Source of the DNA: Auanema rhodensis
Lineage: Eukaryota > Nematoda > Chromadorea > Rhabditida > Rhabditidae
Assembly (NCBI GenBank): GCA_964057225.1
Contig: OZ059897.1
Coordinates: 8,432,001-8,496,000, forward strand
Length of the DNA: 64,000 nucleotides
Direction of reading: 5' to 3'
Shown here piece after piece: positions 50,774 through 62,165 of the stretch. Within the stretch, counting starts at the first letter, position 1. Every line of letters begins with the position of its first letter. Below the pieces are notes generated by a model. That model searched no databases. It was not told the DNA's origin and saw only the letters and a program-made list of their open reading frames with translations. The position numbers and the translations under genes are program-made.

Positions 50774-52664
50774 TTAGAGATCTGTGAATTTAGAATCAAA
50801 TTCCTTCTTAATGTTGTCTGGAATTTTGTCGTAAATTTGCTGAATTTTCTGCATACGATCCGAATCGCTAAGAGTTGGATTTGTCATCAGTGCAGATACC
50901 TGAAAAAAAACTTGAAGAGAAAATATAGTTTATATTAATCTATATATATATAGTTAAATACTTTGAGGATATTTATAATATATCAAATGACCTTAATCCA
51001 ACCTTTTTCATGCATTGTCCACTTAAGGTTTTACATTCGAAAGCTTCAATGCTGCAAACATTTTTTGCTACTTGGTCAGCAGGAACATCTACTCACTTTC
51101 TATTCATATAAACTAAGTTTTTTACTTTCTTATGACCTTGAAGTACATAACTACTACATTTCATAATGTGTACATATATTATCTTTCCTTTCTTATATGA
51201 ACACATAATATCTAAAAGAGAAAAAGGTTTCAAAAATGAAAATCACTCTATATCTAGTCTCTTGGTTGGGACATGTTGTTACGGGGGAGGCTGAAGGGGT
51301 GGTCGACCAAAATTTTGACAGTTTCAGGTCAAAAATGACAAATTGTCAGACGTTTACTAAGCAAACTGCCAGCATATGTGTACTCATATCCTGTTATAGT
51401 ATTGGCTGACAAGTTTATGCTGACTATAATACATCTTTGAATATGAATAAATTGGGTTCAAACTGCCTAATTTTGGACAAAAATCATCTGCAATTCTCTC
51501 CATCATTTAGTCAATTATTCATCTCATTTCCTAACCAGTTATTTTATTTTAAAACATTATTTTTACCTTCTGGAACTGAGCTTGAGCTTCAGGAGTCATT
51601 GAATTTACAGCACTATGAACTCGACGTTGTTTATCTGATGAAGTACCCAGTGATGATCGTTGAAATTCAGCATACAGGTTCTGAAACGATTCGAACATCT
51701 AATTTGAAGTTCATAATTGAAAGCTTACTTGAGCATCAACTTCTAATCCACGTACAAATTCTTCAATTTTTTCTTGTTTTTCACGAGCAGTCCAAGAAGG
51801 ATGTTGAACAATTTGATAAAACTTCAAATAAAAATAATTTAAATGAAACTAGAAGAGTTGATTGTACCTTATCTTGTTCAGCTTTTGATGCTGTTTTCAA
51901 AAATGGTGGAATGATTCTAGTAGCGCCGGCCACTCGAGTATTCTCCTAAAATTGAAAAAAGAGTTATTGATTCATTTATTTCAAAGAAACTCCCTACCTC
52001 TCTAGGTACACTATTCATTCCCCCATCTCCTTGAAATTGTCCTATCATGCCTAGTCCTTGATTGTTAAAACCGTAACGTTGTTGTCCATATGAGCTGAAA
52101 TCTTGTCCAGGTGCATTAAATGCTCCAAGTTGCCCCAGGGATCCCATCTGGCCCATTGCCCCTGTAGATCCCATTTGTCCCATTGCTCCTGCAGATCCCA
52201 TTTGTCCCATTGCTCCTGCAGATCCCATTTGTCCCATTGAACCTGGGTAGAAGTTTTGACCAGATATTTGTGAAGGCTGGAATTGATTCATAGATCCAAA
52301 TTGAGAATTCATAGAAAGTTGAGGTACAGAGTTCCCTGAAAAAAACAGAATAAGTTCATCTTATTCGCTAAATAATCAAACCATAGTTTGGATACATCAT
52401 TGCTCCGTTCATGCGAGATCCTCCATATTGTTGTTGCTGAGATAGCATGTTGTACATATCTTTAAAAACATGTTAAGAGCATTATAGCATTATTGAATGA
52501 GAAAGGAAGAGAGGGAGGGAGACAGAGCTTTGGTAGAAAGAATACAAACCTTGATTTCCTAAACCTCCGGGTGCTGTCATTTGACCGAAATTCATGGAAC
52601 CATACGGTCCAAGTTGTGCAAGTACACATGGTATAAGCTGAAGAACGAAAGCAACACGACTCAT
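50774..52664 (-). CDS. SXP/RAL-2 family protein with GAMGQMGSA repeats
   Basis: Seven exons, 313 aa: 52664-52550, 52459-52382, 52335-51998, 51945-51868, 51821-51729, 51680-51567, 50899-50774. Signal peptide 1-16 (MSRVAFVLQLIPCVLA). Residues 17-175 are G/M/Q/N-rich and low complexity, with four 9-residue GAMGQMGSA-type units encoded by a 27-bp minisatellite. The C-terminal part is a typical DUF148 helical domain: PPFLKTASKAEQDKFYQIV, REKQEKIEEFVRGLDAQ, TPEAQAQFQKVSALMTNPTL and KIPDNIKKEFDSKF. Exons 2 and 5 use AAAG and TTTGAAG acceptors. The last intron is 667 bp. The repetitive N-terminal half looks like a lineage-specific addition to the domain. Function unknown; secretion is expected. Confidence 0.85.
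52141..52248 (-). repeat. 27-bp coding minisatellite, four units
   Basis: Units at 52141-52167, 52168-52194, 52195-52221 and 52222-52248; the second and third are identical and the outer two carry a few substitutions or a variant end. They encode the M/G/Q/S repeats of the preceding gene without disturbing the frame. Confidence 0.9.
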
Positions 52665-54672
52665 CCTAGTATCTGTATGAGAAATCTGACAATCCTATCC
52701 TGAAATTTCTTCTATTTCAAGGAAAGTAAAGATGAGACTCCGCCCAATACAGGAACACAGGCTTTGAAAGAAGTATGGCAAATACGTATAAGAAGATGAA
52801 GATATGAAAAAAAAAGATATTTATGGATATTTAAAGAAGAATATTTAGATACATTTTGAATGAAAAAACCGGGAAAGCCAAATAGGAGATGAGAGAAAGG
52901 ATAGAGAGAGAGAGTTTTCAGTATAAAGAATACAAAGAGAAAAAACTGAAAGAGATATTTAGGAGTCTGAGTGTCTGAGGACATTATAAACAAAAAATAT
53001 AACAGCAAAACTAGTTAGATGTTCACCTCCATCATCTCATCCATTTGAACATGTAAAATCTGGCTTAGCTGGTAGGGTTAAATCGGGAACAAATGAGCTT
53101 GAGCGTTTTGGCCACGTCCAAACAGCCGACAAGGTCCGGATGATGATGTTGATCATGTGAAAGTTTAATAACATACCTGTTTTATTGTTTTCATTAAACA
53201 TTATATATTTATTTATTCTATAAAACATAAATTTACAATATTTTGTTTGAAAATACATATAAGCTTGTTATAGAAAAGTTTTAAAAACAAAAAAAAAAAA
53301 CTTTTTTATACAATTAATCAAATATTATAAAATTTAATTTTCAGTTTGTAATTCTTGTAATTTGAATTAATCGAATAAAAAATAAAATTAATATTTCTTC
53401 TTATACATCTACTTTACTAATTAATATTGTTTTATTCTATTCAAAAATGAACCCCATGTCGTGCTTCTCAGTTTCATCCTATCAAACTTCATGCTTCTTC
53501 AAAATTTTATTTTATCAAATTGTTTTATAATTAAATGCTTTATAACTGGCTTCAATGTATTTCTTAACTTAAATCATGTTAGTTAAATCAAATTGTTTTA
53601 GTTCCAAATGCTTAATATAGCATATAAATTCTATTTTTATCTTTCACAATTTGAAAAAAAATGATCAAACTTATAGCCTTCATCGACAAATTCTACTAAG
53701 AATTCAACAAAATTCTTGATTTACCAGATCATGTCCCTAAATTCATGGAAAGGAGAACCAGTGATGGTGTATGCTACTGGACCACATGAAGTACCAGTGC
53801 TTCCGGATCCTACTGAACGGTATGAAGCACCAATGCTTGTGGATCCTATAACTCATTATCATCTGAATAATATAACTTTTTTTCAAAAATAGGTAGAGAA
53901 GTTTACAATTACTGAGTAAATCAGTGTAGGAGGAAATTCATTGAATGCCATCGTCATAACAGCAAGAACGAAATAACATCATAGCCATGTTCTTCTAGCA
54001 ACTTCATTGATTATATTTCTCAGTATTTACTTAAGAAAACTTACAAAAAAAGCATCAATAAGAATAGTAAGAAATCAAATTGTATAATCTATATCTTCAC
54101 TTAACTTTTCTCGATTTGTTAAAGCATTTGCAATATTTTCCTTATATGTGAACCTTCTGCTTTCGGTTTTCTTTCCTATTTTGGTAATTCAATAAAAGTA
54201 TTAAATTTGATATTTGAAAGTATACAATAGTCTATAAGTATAATTTCTTCTTATATTACTTGTTTTAAAAGAAAAACCTGGTTAAAACCGTAGGAATAGA
54301 TGGAAGTGTAGGCAGGATAAGGAGGTTCAATAAAAAAAAGGAAAAAGAGCTTTAATATCACTTATAAGCTAATCAATCAAAATACAATTATTAAGATAAT
54401 AATGTAGTTTAGTATCAATTCAACTAAACTTTTCTTTGGAACAAGCACATCCGAAAATGAATGAATTGAAGAACTGTGTACCCCTTAGGCAATCGATTTT
54501 AACCGTATCACCTACATATCTACAGACATATGTATAGCAGGAACAACGATTCAACTCATATAATGATTTCAGTAGTCTTTGCAATTTCATATCTAATGCC
54601 ACACCCACTTTCTGCATAAAGCTTGTTCTTACATAATAATCAATTTGTTTCTTAATTCCAAGTTAACAAGCT
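52665..54672. other. Divergent intergenic region SXP/RAL-2 gene / lysozyme
   Basis: No supported gene. Very AT-rich from about 53160 to 54420. A near-duplicate pair at about 53780-53850 (GAAGTACCAGTGCTTCCGGA / GAAGCACCAATGCTTGTGGA) looks like a short degenerated coding-style repeat but lies in no open gene model. Confidence 0.5.
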
Positions 54673-55703
54673 ATGTTACTTGTTACTCTAGGATGCATTC
54701 TTATTAGCCTTACAGCAGCGGTATTCTGCTAATTTTTCAATAAAATCGAGTACAAATACTTCAGGCTAATGATTTCAAACTAGCAATTGACCTTTCTCAA
54801 CCAATAACATCAGTTCAAGCGCGATGTTTAGCAAAAAGCAAAGTGGAAACTGCTTTCATTAGGTATTTCATTAGATGAAACAAGATGCAAATAATATTAT
54901 TTCGATTAGAGCTTATTCTTCATATAATAGTGGAATGTTTGATTTCAATGTATGTAATACCTTTCATGAAATTCTTTACTATCAGGATAGTGAGTTAAGC
55001 TTATAGATTTGATTTTAAAAAATGAGCAACTGGGAGATGTTGTGGCTAAGAAGCTAATGAAAAGTTGAAATTACTCGAGCTTGTTACAGCTATGCCAATT
55101 ATGTACATGGAACCTAATGCTCTTGGAAAGAATGGAAGTGAAGAATTTTATGAAATGTTTGATGCTGCAGCTAGTTCAAGGTGTGGTTTAGGATATTTTA
55201 TCAAGACTGTCTATGTTTGGGTATATAATTTGATATAATTAACAAGATCATACCTCATATTCTACAGGTTTCCAACCGATCCAATTGGATTATTGGAAAT
55301 GATAGTTACAATATGAGATTCCTTGAAGATATTATTGATGCTGCTGGTGAATTGGCAAGTTTTATGAATATTTGAACTTGTATTTGACACTTTTTTGATT
55401 AGAATATAACTATTGGATTCTATACTGATGAATCTGCTTGGGAAGCCATCACTGGGTTTTCTGGTAGAAATGGTTTTAAAAGTGGAAATCATCCATTATG
55501 GTATTTTTTCATATCATATCAAAAATATATTTTGCTTGCAAAGGTATAACAATGCTTCAAGCTCTGGAGATAATGCGCCAAACTTGAATAACTTCAAACC
55601 ATTCGGTGGTTGGACAGCTAAAGATGTTCAAGCTGTACAATCTTCTGTAAATCAAAACCTCTGCCAAATCCCCTGCAACAAAGATAACTATAGAGAATTC
55701 TAA
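54673..55703 (+). CDS. GH25-type invertebrate lysozyme (C. elegans lys family)
   Basis: Muramidase-like enzyme, secreted, usually intestinal and antibacterial in nematodes. Eight exons: 54673-54720, 54765-54862, 54910-54949, 55027-55063, 55090-55220, 55268-55354, 55403-55500, 55544-55703; 232 aa. Signal peptide 1-16 (MLLVTLGCILISLTAA). Family marks: AIDLSQPITSVQARCL at the start of the barrel, VETAFIRAYSSYNSG, MPIMYMEPN, VYVWVSNRSNW, ITIGFYTDESAWEAITG, LWYN, and a C-terminal pair of cysteines. Exon 4 is the weak point: it fits the family in length and keeps the frame only with a GAG acceptor and a 26-nt following intron, so either this is a real micro-intron or the gene carries a lesion there. 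Intron 6 is GC-AG. AATAAA follows the stop by 19 nt. Confidence 0.72.
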
Positions 55704-56159
55704 GAAGAATACCTTGTTGAGAATAAAATTTATTTAAATATTTCTTTATTATATCATATAATTAAATATTAAAAATCATAGAATAATAGCAATTTGTTTC
55801 TGACAATTCAAAGATTAGAAAACACTTATTGCCACTTAGGATTAGTATATCAATTCTCACAAAAAAATTCGACAAGAAGTCATGAGCAGTGTGATTAATC
55901 ATCAGCACTTCATATTCTTGTATTTGCTCAAAAATATCTTGCAGTTCCAAAAAAATTGGAAAATTCTCTCTTGCATATGTGATGATTCGATATAGTTTTG
56001 ATAATTTTGAACTATTTTTGTTAGCTTATAGCCAAAAAAAGAAGCTATATACATAGTTATATCTGTATTAGTTGAACATGAAACTTCACATTTAAAGTTA
56101 CAAGAATTAAAAGATGTAACAAGAGGGTACGTATAATGCTACGGCATTGTTCGCTATCG
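55704..56159. other. AT-rich spacer before tRNA-His
   Basis: Starts with the lysozyme poly(A) signal (55722-55727). Otherwise AT-rich with no exon or RNA gene seen. Confidence 0.5.
55722..55727 (+). terminator. Poly(A) signal of the lysozyme gene
   Basis: AATAAA on the plus strand shortly after the stop at 55703. Confidence 0.65.
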
Positions 56160-56231
56160 GCCCAAGTAGTATAGTGGTTAGTACTCCACGTTGTGGCCGT
56201 GGCGACACAGGTTCGATTCCTGTCTTGGGCA
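56160..56231 (+). tRNA. tRNA-His (GTG)
   Basis: 72 nt without the CCA end. The acceptor stem GCCCAAG (56160-56166) pairs perfectly with C-TTGGGC (56224-56230), discriminator A at 56231. The anticodon stem CCACG/CGTGG encloses the loop TTGTGGC with anticodon GTG, and the T arm ends ACAGG-TTCGATT-CCTGT. No intron. T-rich runs a few bases downstream serve as the Pol III terminator. The extra G at position -1 typical of tRNA-His is added after transcription in eukaryotes. Confidence 0.97.
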
Positions 56232-57410
56232 TTTCTTTTTCTATTTCTTTTTTTTTTGAATCTGTATCATTTTTTAAGAATTATAAAAAAAATGAAAGTT
56301 TTGGATAGCGCCTGAACAAACAAATCCGAGATTTAAACCGATTGTAAATTTGCAACATTTCTGTGTATGTTTGTTGCATGTTCCAAAACCACTAATCCAT
56401 CAGGTTTATTTTCAAAAACGGCTAAAGACCGTATAATACAAAATTAACCTTTTCATTGATACACACTATTTTGTATCGTATTTCGACAAAAAAATATGAA
56501 AGTAAATAACAAATCAACCGTTTCAGCTATCGTACATTCATTGGAATAATAGATCACTTCACGTAACTATTTCACGTAACTGTTTCACGTAACTGTTTCA
56601 CGTCACTTAAGTATAAAAATCAAACTAAGTAATTCAATTGCCTTCAAAAATATTTATTAAACCTAGCGTAGAAGACAATAACAACAGATATAAAACGCAA
56701 ATATTCCTTTCCATAGGTTGTACCCGTTGGATAATGTAGTAACTTCAACTATACATATACATTGAAAGAAAGTTGGTGTTAATTCGAAAGAATAATCAAA
56801 TGAACTATCTGATCAAAAAGAGAAAAGAAATAACGGACCAGATAACAAGGTATTGAAGATATGTATAGAAAGCAAAAAAAGAAAGAGAGAGGGAGAGAGA
56901 AAGAGAGAGAGAGATTGAAAAAGAGAAAGAAAGTTGGGTGGAGGGCCACTATATGACTAGTAGTCTTTTGATCTTCTTCGCATAAATCAACTTTAACTTT
57001 TAAAACTATAATTACATTTCTTTTCTAATGTTTGTAATGTAAAAATTGACCAATTTTCTTCAATACAGCTGAATTATCTAATTTCAATCAAAATAAAAAA
57101 ATGAGATCAGTTCAAAGTATAGTAAAATTGAATTCAGAAATATAGATATATATATAGTTATGTATGTAAATTGACGTTGAAATTAGTGAACAAAGGAAAG
57201 GAAGGGATGAAAAAGAACAACTTTTAAAGGTTTCTTAATCTATCATCATAAAAATCAAATATTAATTATGGTTAATGCTGTTCTAAGCTTAAGTTTTAGC
57301 TCAACTTTTGCGTTAAATTCTTAAAATTTTGCCAGCTTATTAGGATATTTTCCGAATATCTTTTGTATGTAAATATATAAAGATTAAACTATGCGCATAA
57401 TAGCTTCAAC
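56232..57410. other. Spacer between tRNA-His and the coiled-coil gene
   Basis: No gene seen. Contains a 13-bp tandem repeat (56558-56606) and a GA-rich tract (about 56880-56935). Confidence 0.55.
56558..56606. repeat. Four 13-bp tandem repeats with an ACGT core
   Basis: TTCACGTAAC occurs at 56558, 56571 and 56584, and TTCACGTCAC at 56597, each exactly 13 bp apart. The core is a bZIP/bHLH-type ACGT site, but the array lies between converging gene ends, not in an obvious promoter. Confidence 0.85.
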
Positions 57411-59058
57411 TTAAGAGTTTTGTTGAAGTTCTCGAAGAGCTTGATTACTAAGAGAGGCGGAGGAATGGTCAGCAGAAGGCGACAACGTTTCACTGGCACG
57501 GAAATTTTTGATCTGAAATCATTAAAGCATTAGGTTTCACAATTTTTTTGATTTAAAAAATAATTTTTTTAGTAAAAATCAATATTTACCTCATCTTTCT
57601 CATCATTACAAAACATATTATTTTGCATGCAGGAGATGTCGCCGATTGTTGGTTGTGGGTCTGCTGAAAAAGCAAATAAGGTTCATATACAATAAAATAT
57701 ATTTAGAAATAGGTTTTGAAGTTTTAAAAAAGTTCGAAAATCAAATATATCTAGGCTGAAAAAGTTGAAAACTTACAAACTATGCTGCTTCCATTATCAT
57801 TAGCTGAGCTAAATTGATAAATGTCATTCGTTTGGAAGCTGGAGCGGGTAAAATGGAAATTTGGCATTGGCATGTAGTTGCCACCACTGAAAGGTCCAGT
57901 AACATGTGCTTGATTATTCTAAAATGAAGCATGTTAAAATCAAATTAGATAGATATATGACGTACAAGATTCTTCACACTGCGAGTTAACATCTGATTTT
58001 GCTTCTTCAATTCTTCAATTTCACGTTTACAATCAGATATTCTCATGAGAAAAGCTTGTTCAGCTTCATTTTTAGCCTTCTGAAGAGCTTTATATTCGCT
58101 CTTGTAGTAGACATATCGACCCTGTAAATGGCGAATGCGACGTTCCAATACATGATTCTGACGTTTTAAACTCTAAAATGAAGCATTATCATGAAGATTT
58201 TCAAAAGATTCTGATACTAACCGATTCATCACATTCCTCATCAGTTTCAGCAAATTCTTCCCGACGATAGGATCGAGAATATGGAATATGGGTAATATCC
58301 GTTGTGTTTGCATCATCTCCTCCATATTCGGAAAAAGCTCGATTTGGTCTTTTTTCTCTGACGTTTCTCGCAGAACGACGACTGAAGTCAGGGCTGAAAT
58401 CACGTCTTCTGCCTTGAACTTCAGTCTCAAATGATCTATTATCAATAGCAACATCATACTCATCATTATATCTGAAATAACAACATGTTTAAGAACATTT
58501 CGTCAAAGAAACTGCTGCTTACCCTCCAGGACAAGATTTTGGTCCACGTCGTGTCTTAGGAGCAACATTGGTATAATAGCAGTCAGTAGCTCCAATATCT
58601 CGGGAATCTTTTGGTTTAGATTTCTATAAAAGAATCAAATTAATATAAATAATTTTTATTTCAAAGAAAATAAATAAAAAAAAGTTGGAAAAGAAACGTA
58701 CAAAGCTAACTGCTGGAGCACGATTTTCTTCATTGGCTTTACCATTATGAAGAGTCATGAATCTTCCCTATAAATTATATGAATAAATAATTTATGTTTA
58801 GAAGAGAAAATATCTTTTAAACATAAAATTTTCAAGAAAAACATACCAATTCATCTTCCTTTCTATTAGTCTTAGGACGGAAAAAATTTCTGAACTTGTT
58901 CATCTCGTCCAAATAGCTTAAATCAAATACAAAATTAATAATTTTAAAGAAAAATGTCACATAAAATGAAGAAAACAAAGAAGAAAAGCAAGATGAATAA
59001 TGAACATTTCAAAATTTTGAATGGCATCATCTGCCGCTTGACTATTGAAGTGGGTCAT
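57411..59058 (-). CDS. Unrecognised 354-aa coiled-coil protein
   Basis: Nine exons in phase: 59058-59006, 58916-58847, 58767-58702, 58623-58523, 58471-58222, 58172-57966, 57918-57777, 57663-57590, 57512-57411. I do not recognise the family. Residues 1-42 look helical (AADDAIQNFEIYLDEMNKF) and then basic (RNFFRPKTNRKEDE). A disordered, R/D/S-rich middle follows, with many RR/RS pairs. Residues about 164-232 form a leucine-zipper-like coiled coil (LERRIRHLQGRYVYYKSEY, then KREIEELKKQNQMLTRSV). The tail is N/S-rich and ends ALRELQQNS. No signal peptide or membrane helix. The join of exons 1 and 2 uses a weak donor (GTTCAT) and a TTTAAG acceptor; if wrong, translation would start at the Met encoded near 58905. 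Confidence 0.75.
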
Positions 59059-61070
59059 CTTCTCATTTCTCTTCCATCTCTTTGATGGTGTGTTAACCTC
59101 GACTTCAGAGACGCCAAATTTGAATTTTGTACGAGAATAATGGAAAAAGAATAAAAGAAAGATACATATATGAACAATAATAATAAAATTAAAAAGAAAA
59201 AAAATTGAGAATATGAAGAAAAAATGAGCAAAAACATATTAACAACAACACTGCATTATTTACTATGTAAACTAATATTACTGTAATAATTTTTGTTAAT
59301 TGAAAAGAAAAACCGAAGAGTAGTATGATGAGCAAATAGTATAAAGATCATTATAATGATCTATATTACTTGTCTATATAGTATAAGTTACTTGATTTCA
59401 CAGCAGGATATGGCACATACACACACACACACAGTGATATCAAACTACGAGTGAGAAAACTATAGTGGAGCTAGAGCTCATGCAAAAGAAAATTATTGAT
59501 AGAAGAGCAAAGAGCATCAAAATCAGATAAATGACAAGGTCAGAGCATTAGAAATTCTGTTTTTCAGTAGATGAACAGAAGGAAAATGACAGATAAATCA
59601 GAGATAATCCTTGTTTTGATTTCATGAAGATTTGGAGAAGCATATACTTAGCGTCATAACGTCTATCATACTTTTCTTCCCGTCTGTTTTAGTATTATCC
59701 TTATATGGAAATATAAGGATAGATATGGCAGGAGGAGTGAAGAGTGAATGACAAAGACACGAGAAATACTGAAGAAATAGGGGAGAGGGCTAGCGGAGAG
59801 AGGGGTACAGGGGCAGAAAGGAACCCAAGCGGCGACCCCAAGCGCGCCTTGTCTCAGCCTATTCAAATGTCAATCGAGGGGTACCGGTTAGTATGTTTGA
59901 TGTTGCCGACATCCTCACGCGGTACTGAGAGAGGAGATGAAAAGAAGAAAAGCAAAGCCTTTGACACTATACCGGCTCTAAGGCCATTGGGATAAAGCTT
60001 TTCTCTTTTGAGAATTGAAAATGATGTCCTGCTGACAAGACATTTATCCGGAAATGAGTAGAATGACTGGATAACTAGTTAAATTGAAGTTTAAAATCGA
60101 ATGTAAAAGCTTGAATCTATGAAATCTGGGAGGGAAAAATGTGAACAGAGAGAGAGAGGGCAGAGAAGTGAATGGAATGGGGCAATAAGAAGGTATAATG
60201 AGGTGTTCAACAATCCACAAACCAACAGATTTGAAAATGAAGAGCAGGTGAAAGCAATGGAGACGACAAGGAGGGTAAGATGTCAGATTAAGGATGAAGT
60301 TATAAAGAAACAAAGAATATTTCATTGCATAGGTGAAGAGAATGACCACAGAACATATAGCTAATGATACCTGTGGTTCATAAGAATGAAGAAGAATGGG
60401 CGTGAAAGGAAGACTATTTGCCATCGGCACGCGGGACACAGTTTTTGAGAAGAGGATATATTGCTATTGGCATTAACGAAGTGAATGATTTAAGAAAGTT
60501 TTAATGAATAAAAGAAAAAATGGAGAATATAGAGAAGAAAGAGGAGAAGTAGGAGGAGGATGCGTAAGAAGGAGGAGAAGGAGGTGAATGAGAAGATGTT
60601 TCAAAAAGAATATAAAATGATTTTAAATTGAAGAAAAAAAAGAAATGAATAGTTAAAAAGAAAGAAGTCAAGGTAAAACACAAGATACTATTCATCAAAA
60701 TCTTTTTTTTAAACTTAATTTAAAGAAAAAAAACATGAAAAGACATGAGTAGTTGGTTGGTCTGGGAATTTGACGACAAAAATCTTTTTAACTACATCGG
60801 AGACTCATTGAGAAGAAGACAGACAAATGTTCTCAAAAAAAAATGACTTTTTTTGAAAGAAAAGTTAACTTTAACTTGATAGTGCTTATTCGTATATTCG
60901 TCATCTAACCGTGTAATTCATGGGAACAAACCAAAATATGTGACCAAATATGGCGACAGAAGGAAGACAGAGACCAAACTTAATAAGAGAATGATGAGGA
61001 ACAACAGTCAGCGGTAAGATCATAGAAATCTGCTGAAATTAGATTATAGAACAGTACAGAGAAAGGGATA

Positions 61071-61154
61071 GAGGGAGAGGGAGAGGGAGAGGGAGAGAAA
61101 GAGAGAGAGGAAGAGGGAGAGAGAGAGAGAAAAAAAGAAGGAGGGAGAGAGAGA
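61071..61154. repeat. GA-rich microsatellite block
   Basis: Imperfect (GGGAGA)n / (GA)n tract of about 80 bp in non-coding DNA. Confidence 0.75.
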
Positions 61155-62052
61155 GTATAACCAAAGAATAAAGTATAAAAAAAATATAAAGTACAAATAA
61201 GAGAACAGAAGATTGAAGTAATGGAAACATATACCAGATGTAAGAGTCGTAAGAGACTCAACAGGGAATGTTAATTCAACTATTTGAATTGCAAGGATGT
61301 TACAAACAAAATACGAAAAATCCGGGAAAGTATTTCCGGAAAACTAGTTACGACGATCACATATCCGCATAATAATCTACACTTATCAGATGTTTATGCT
61401 ACTATAACCACATCATCATAATGGAAAGATTTGAAAAAAGAGGGCGGAGAATATGAGAAGACTCGGTCCTCTACTGACTACCTGCCATCTGGGGTCTGCA
61501 ATTAGCACACAGCGGCCGTCCTTTTGATGAAAAAGGAAAAGATGAGAAGAAACCGACATCAGTATTCGACATGCCTAGCAAGTAAAGCAAAAGAAGAAAG
61601 AAACTAGCATAAACTTAATATGGAGTTCAAGGTGTCACTAAAATCGAAAATTATCGGCTAAAATATGATAATAATTGAAATTTGCTTTGAAGAATATAGA
61701 AGACGAGAGAGTTAAAAGGGTTTATTTTGTAAGAATAAGATCGAAAGATAATAAGAAATCAGAGAGGAAGTTGGAATGAATGAACAACTTGACGAGGAAA
61801 TGTTTAAGCCTAAGCCTAGACCCTTCAAGCCATAACAAGAAGAGGACAAGAGAGAAATGCTTGCTTTTGTGAGTGCAAAAGATGATTCAAAGGTAAATGT
61901 AAGCCAAGATAAGTCACAGTAATAGCTTGTTAAGATGTTGTTGAGTATAGTTATCGAATTATAAGATTGTTATATATGGCTTTGTTTACAATTGGGTGAG
62001 GCTATATGTATACCTTATAGATTATTTGTATTTTGAGATCATTAATTACAAG

Positions 62053-62075
62053 AGAAGAAGAAGAAGAAGAAGAAA
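62053..62075. repeat. GAA trinucleotide repeat
   Basis: Tandem GAA units in non-coding DNA. Confidence 0.7.
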
Positions 62076-62153
62076 CAAATTAAACCGACAAAAGAAGCCA
62101 AAAGGAAGACACTTGTTGGATCAACGAAACACATTGAGGGAGAGAGAGAGAGA

Positions 62154-62165
62154 GGGGGGGGGGGG
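62154..62165. repeat. Run of 12 G after a GA repeat
   Basis: Twelve consecutive G directly after (GA)n; potentially G-quadruplex forming. Confidence 0.8.

Noticed and set aside
52665-53008. 98-codon hydrophobic frame upstream of the SXP/RAL-2 repeat gene
   Set aside because: F/L/S-rich, no homology; it looks like T-rich promoter DNA.
59666-59995. Frames on both strands in a GC-richer patch
   Set aside because: No family recognised and no exon chain; the patch may be promoter-like.
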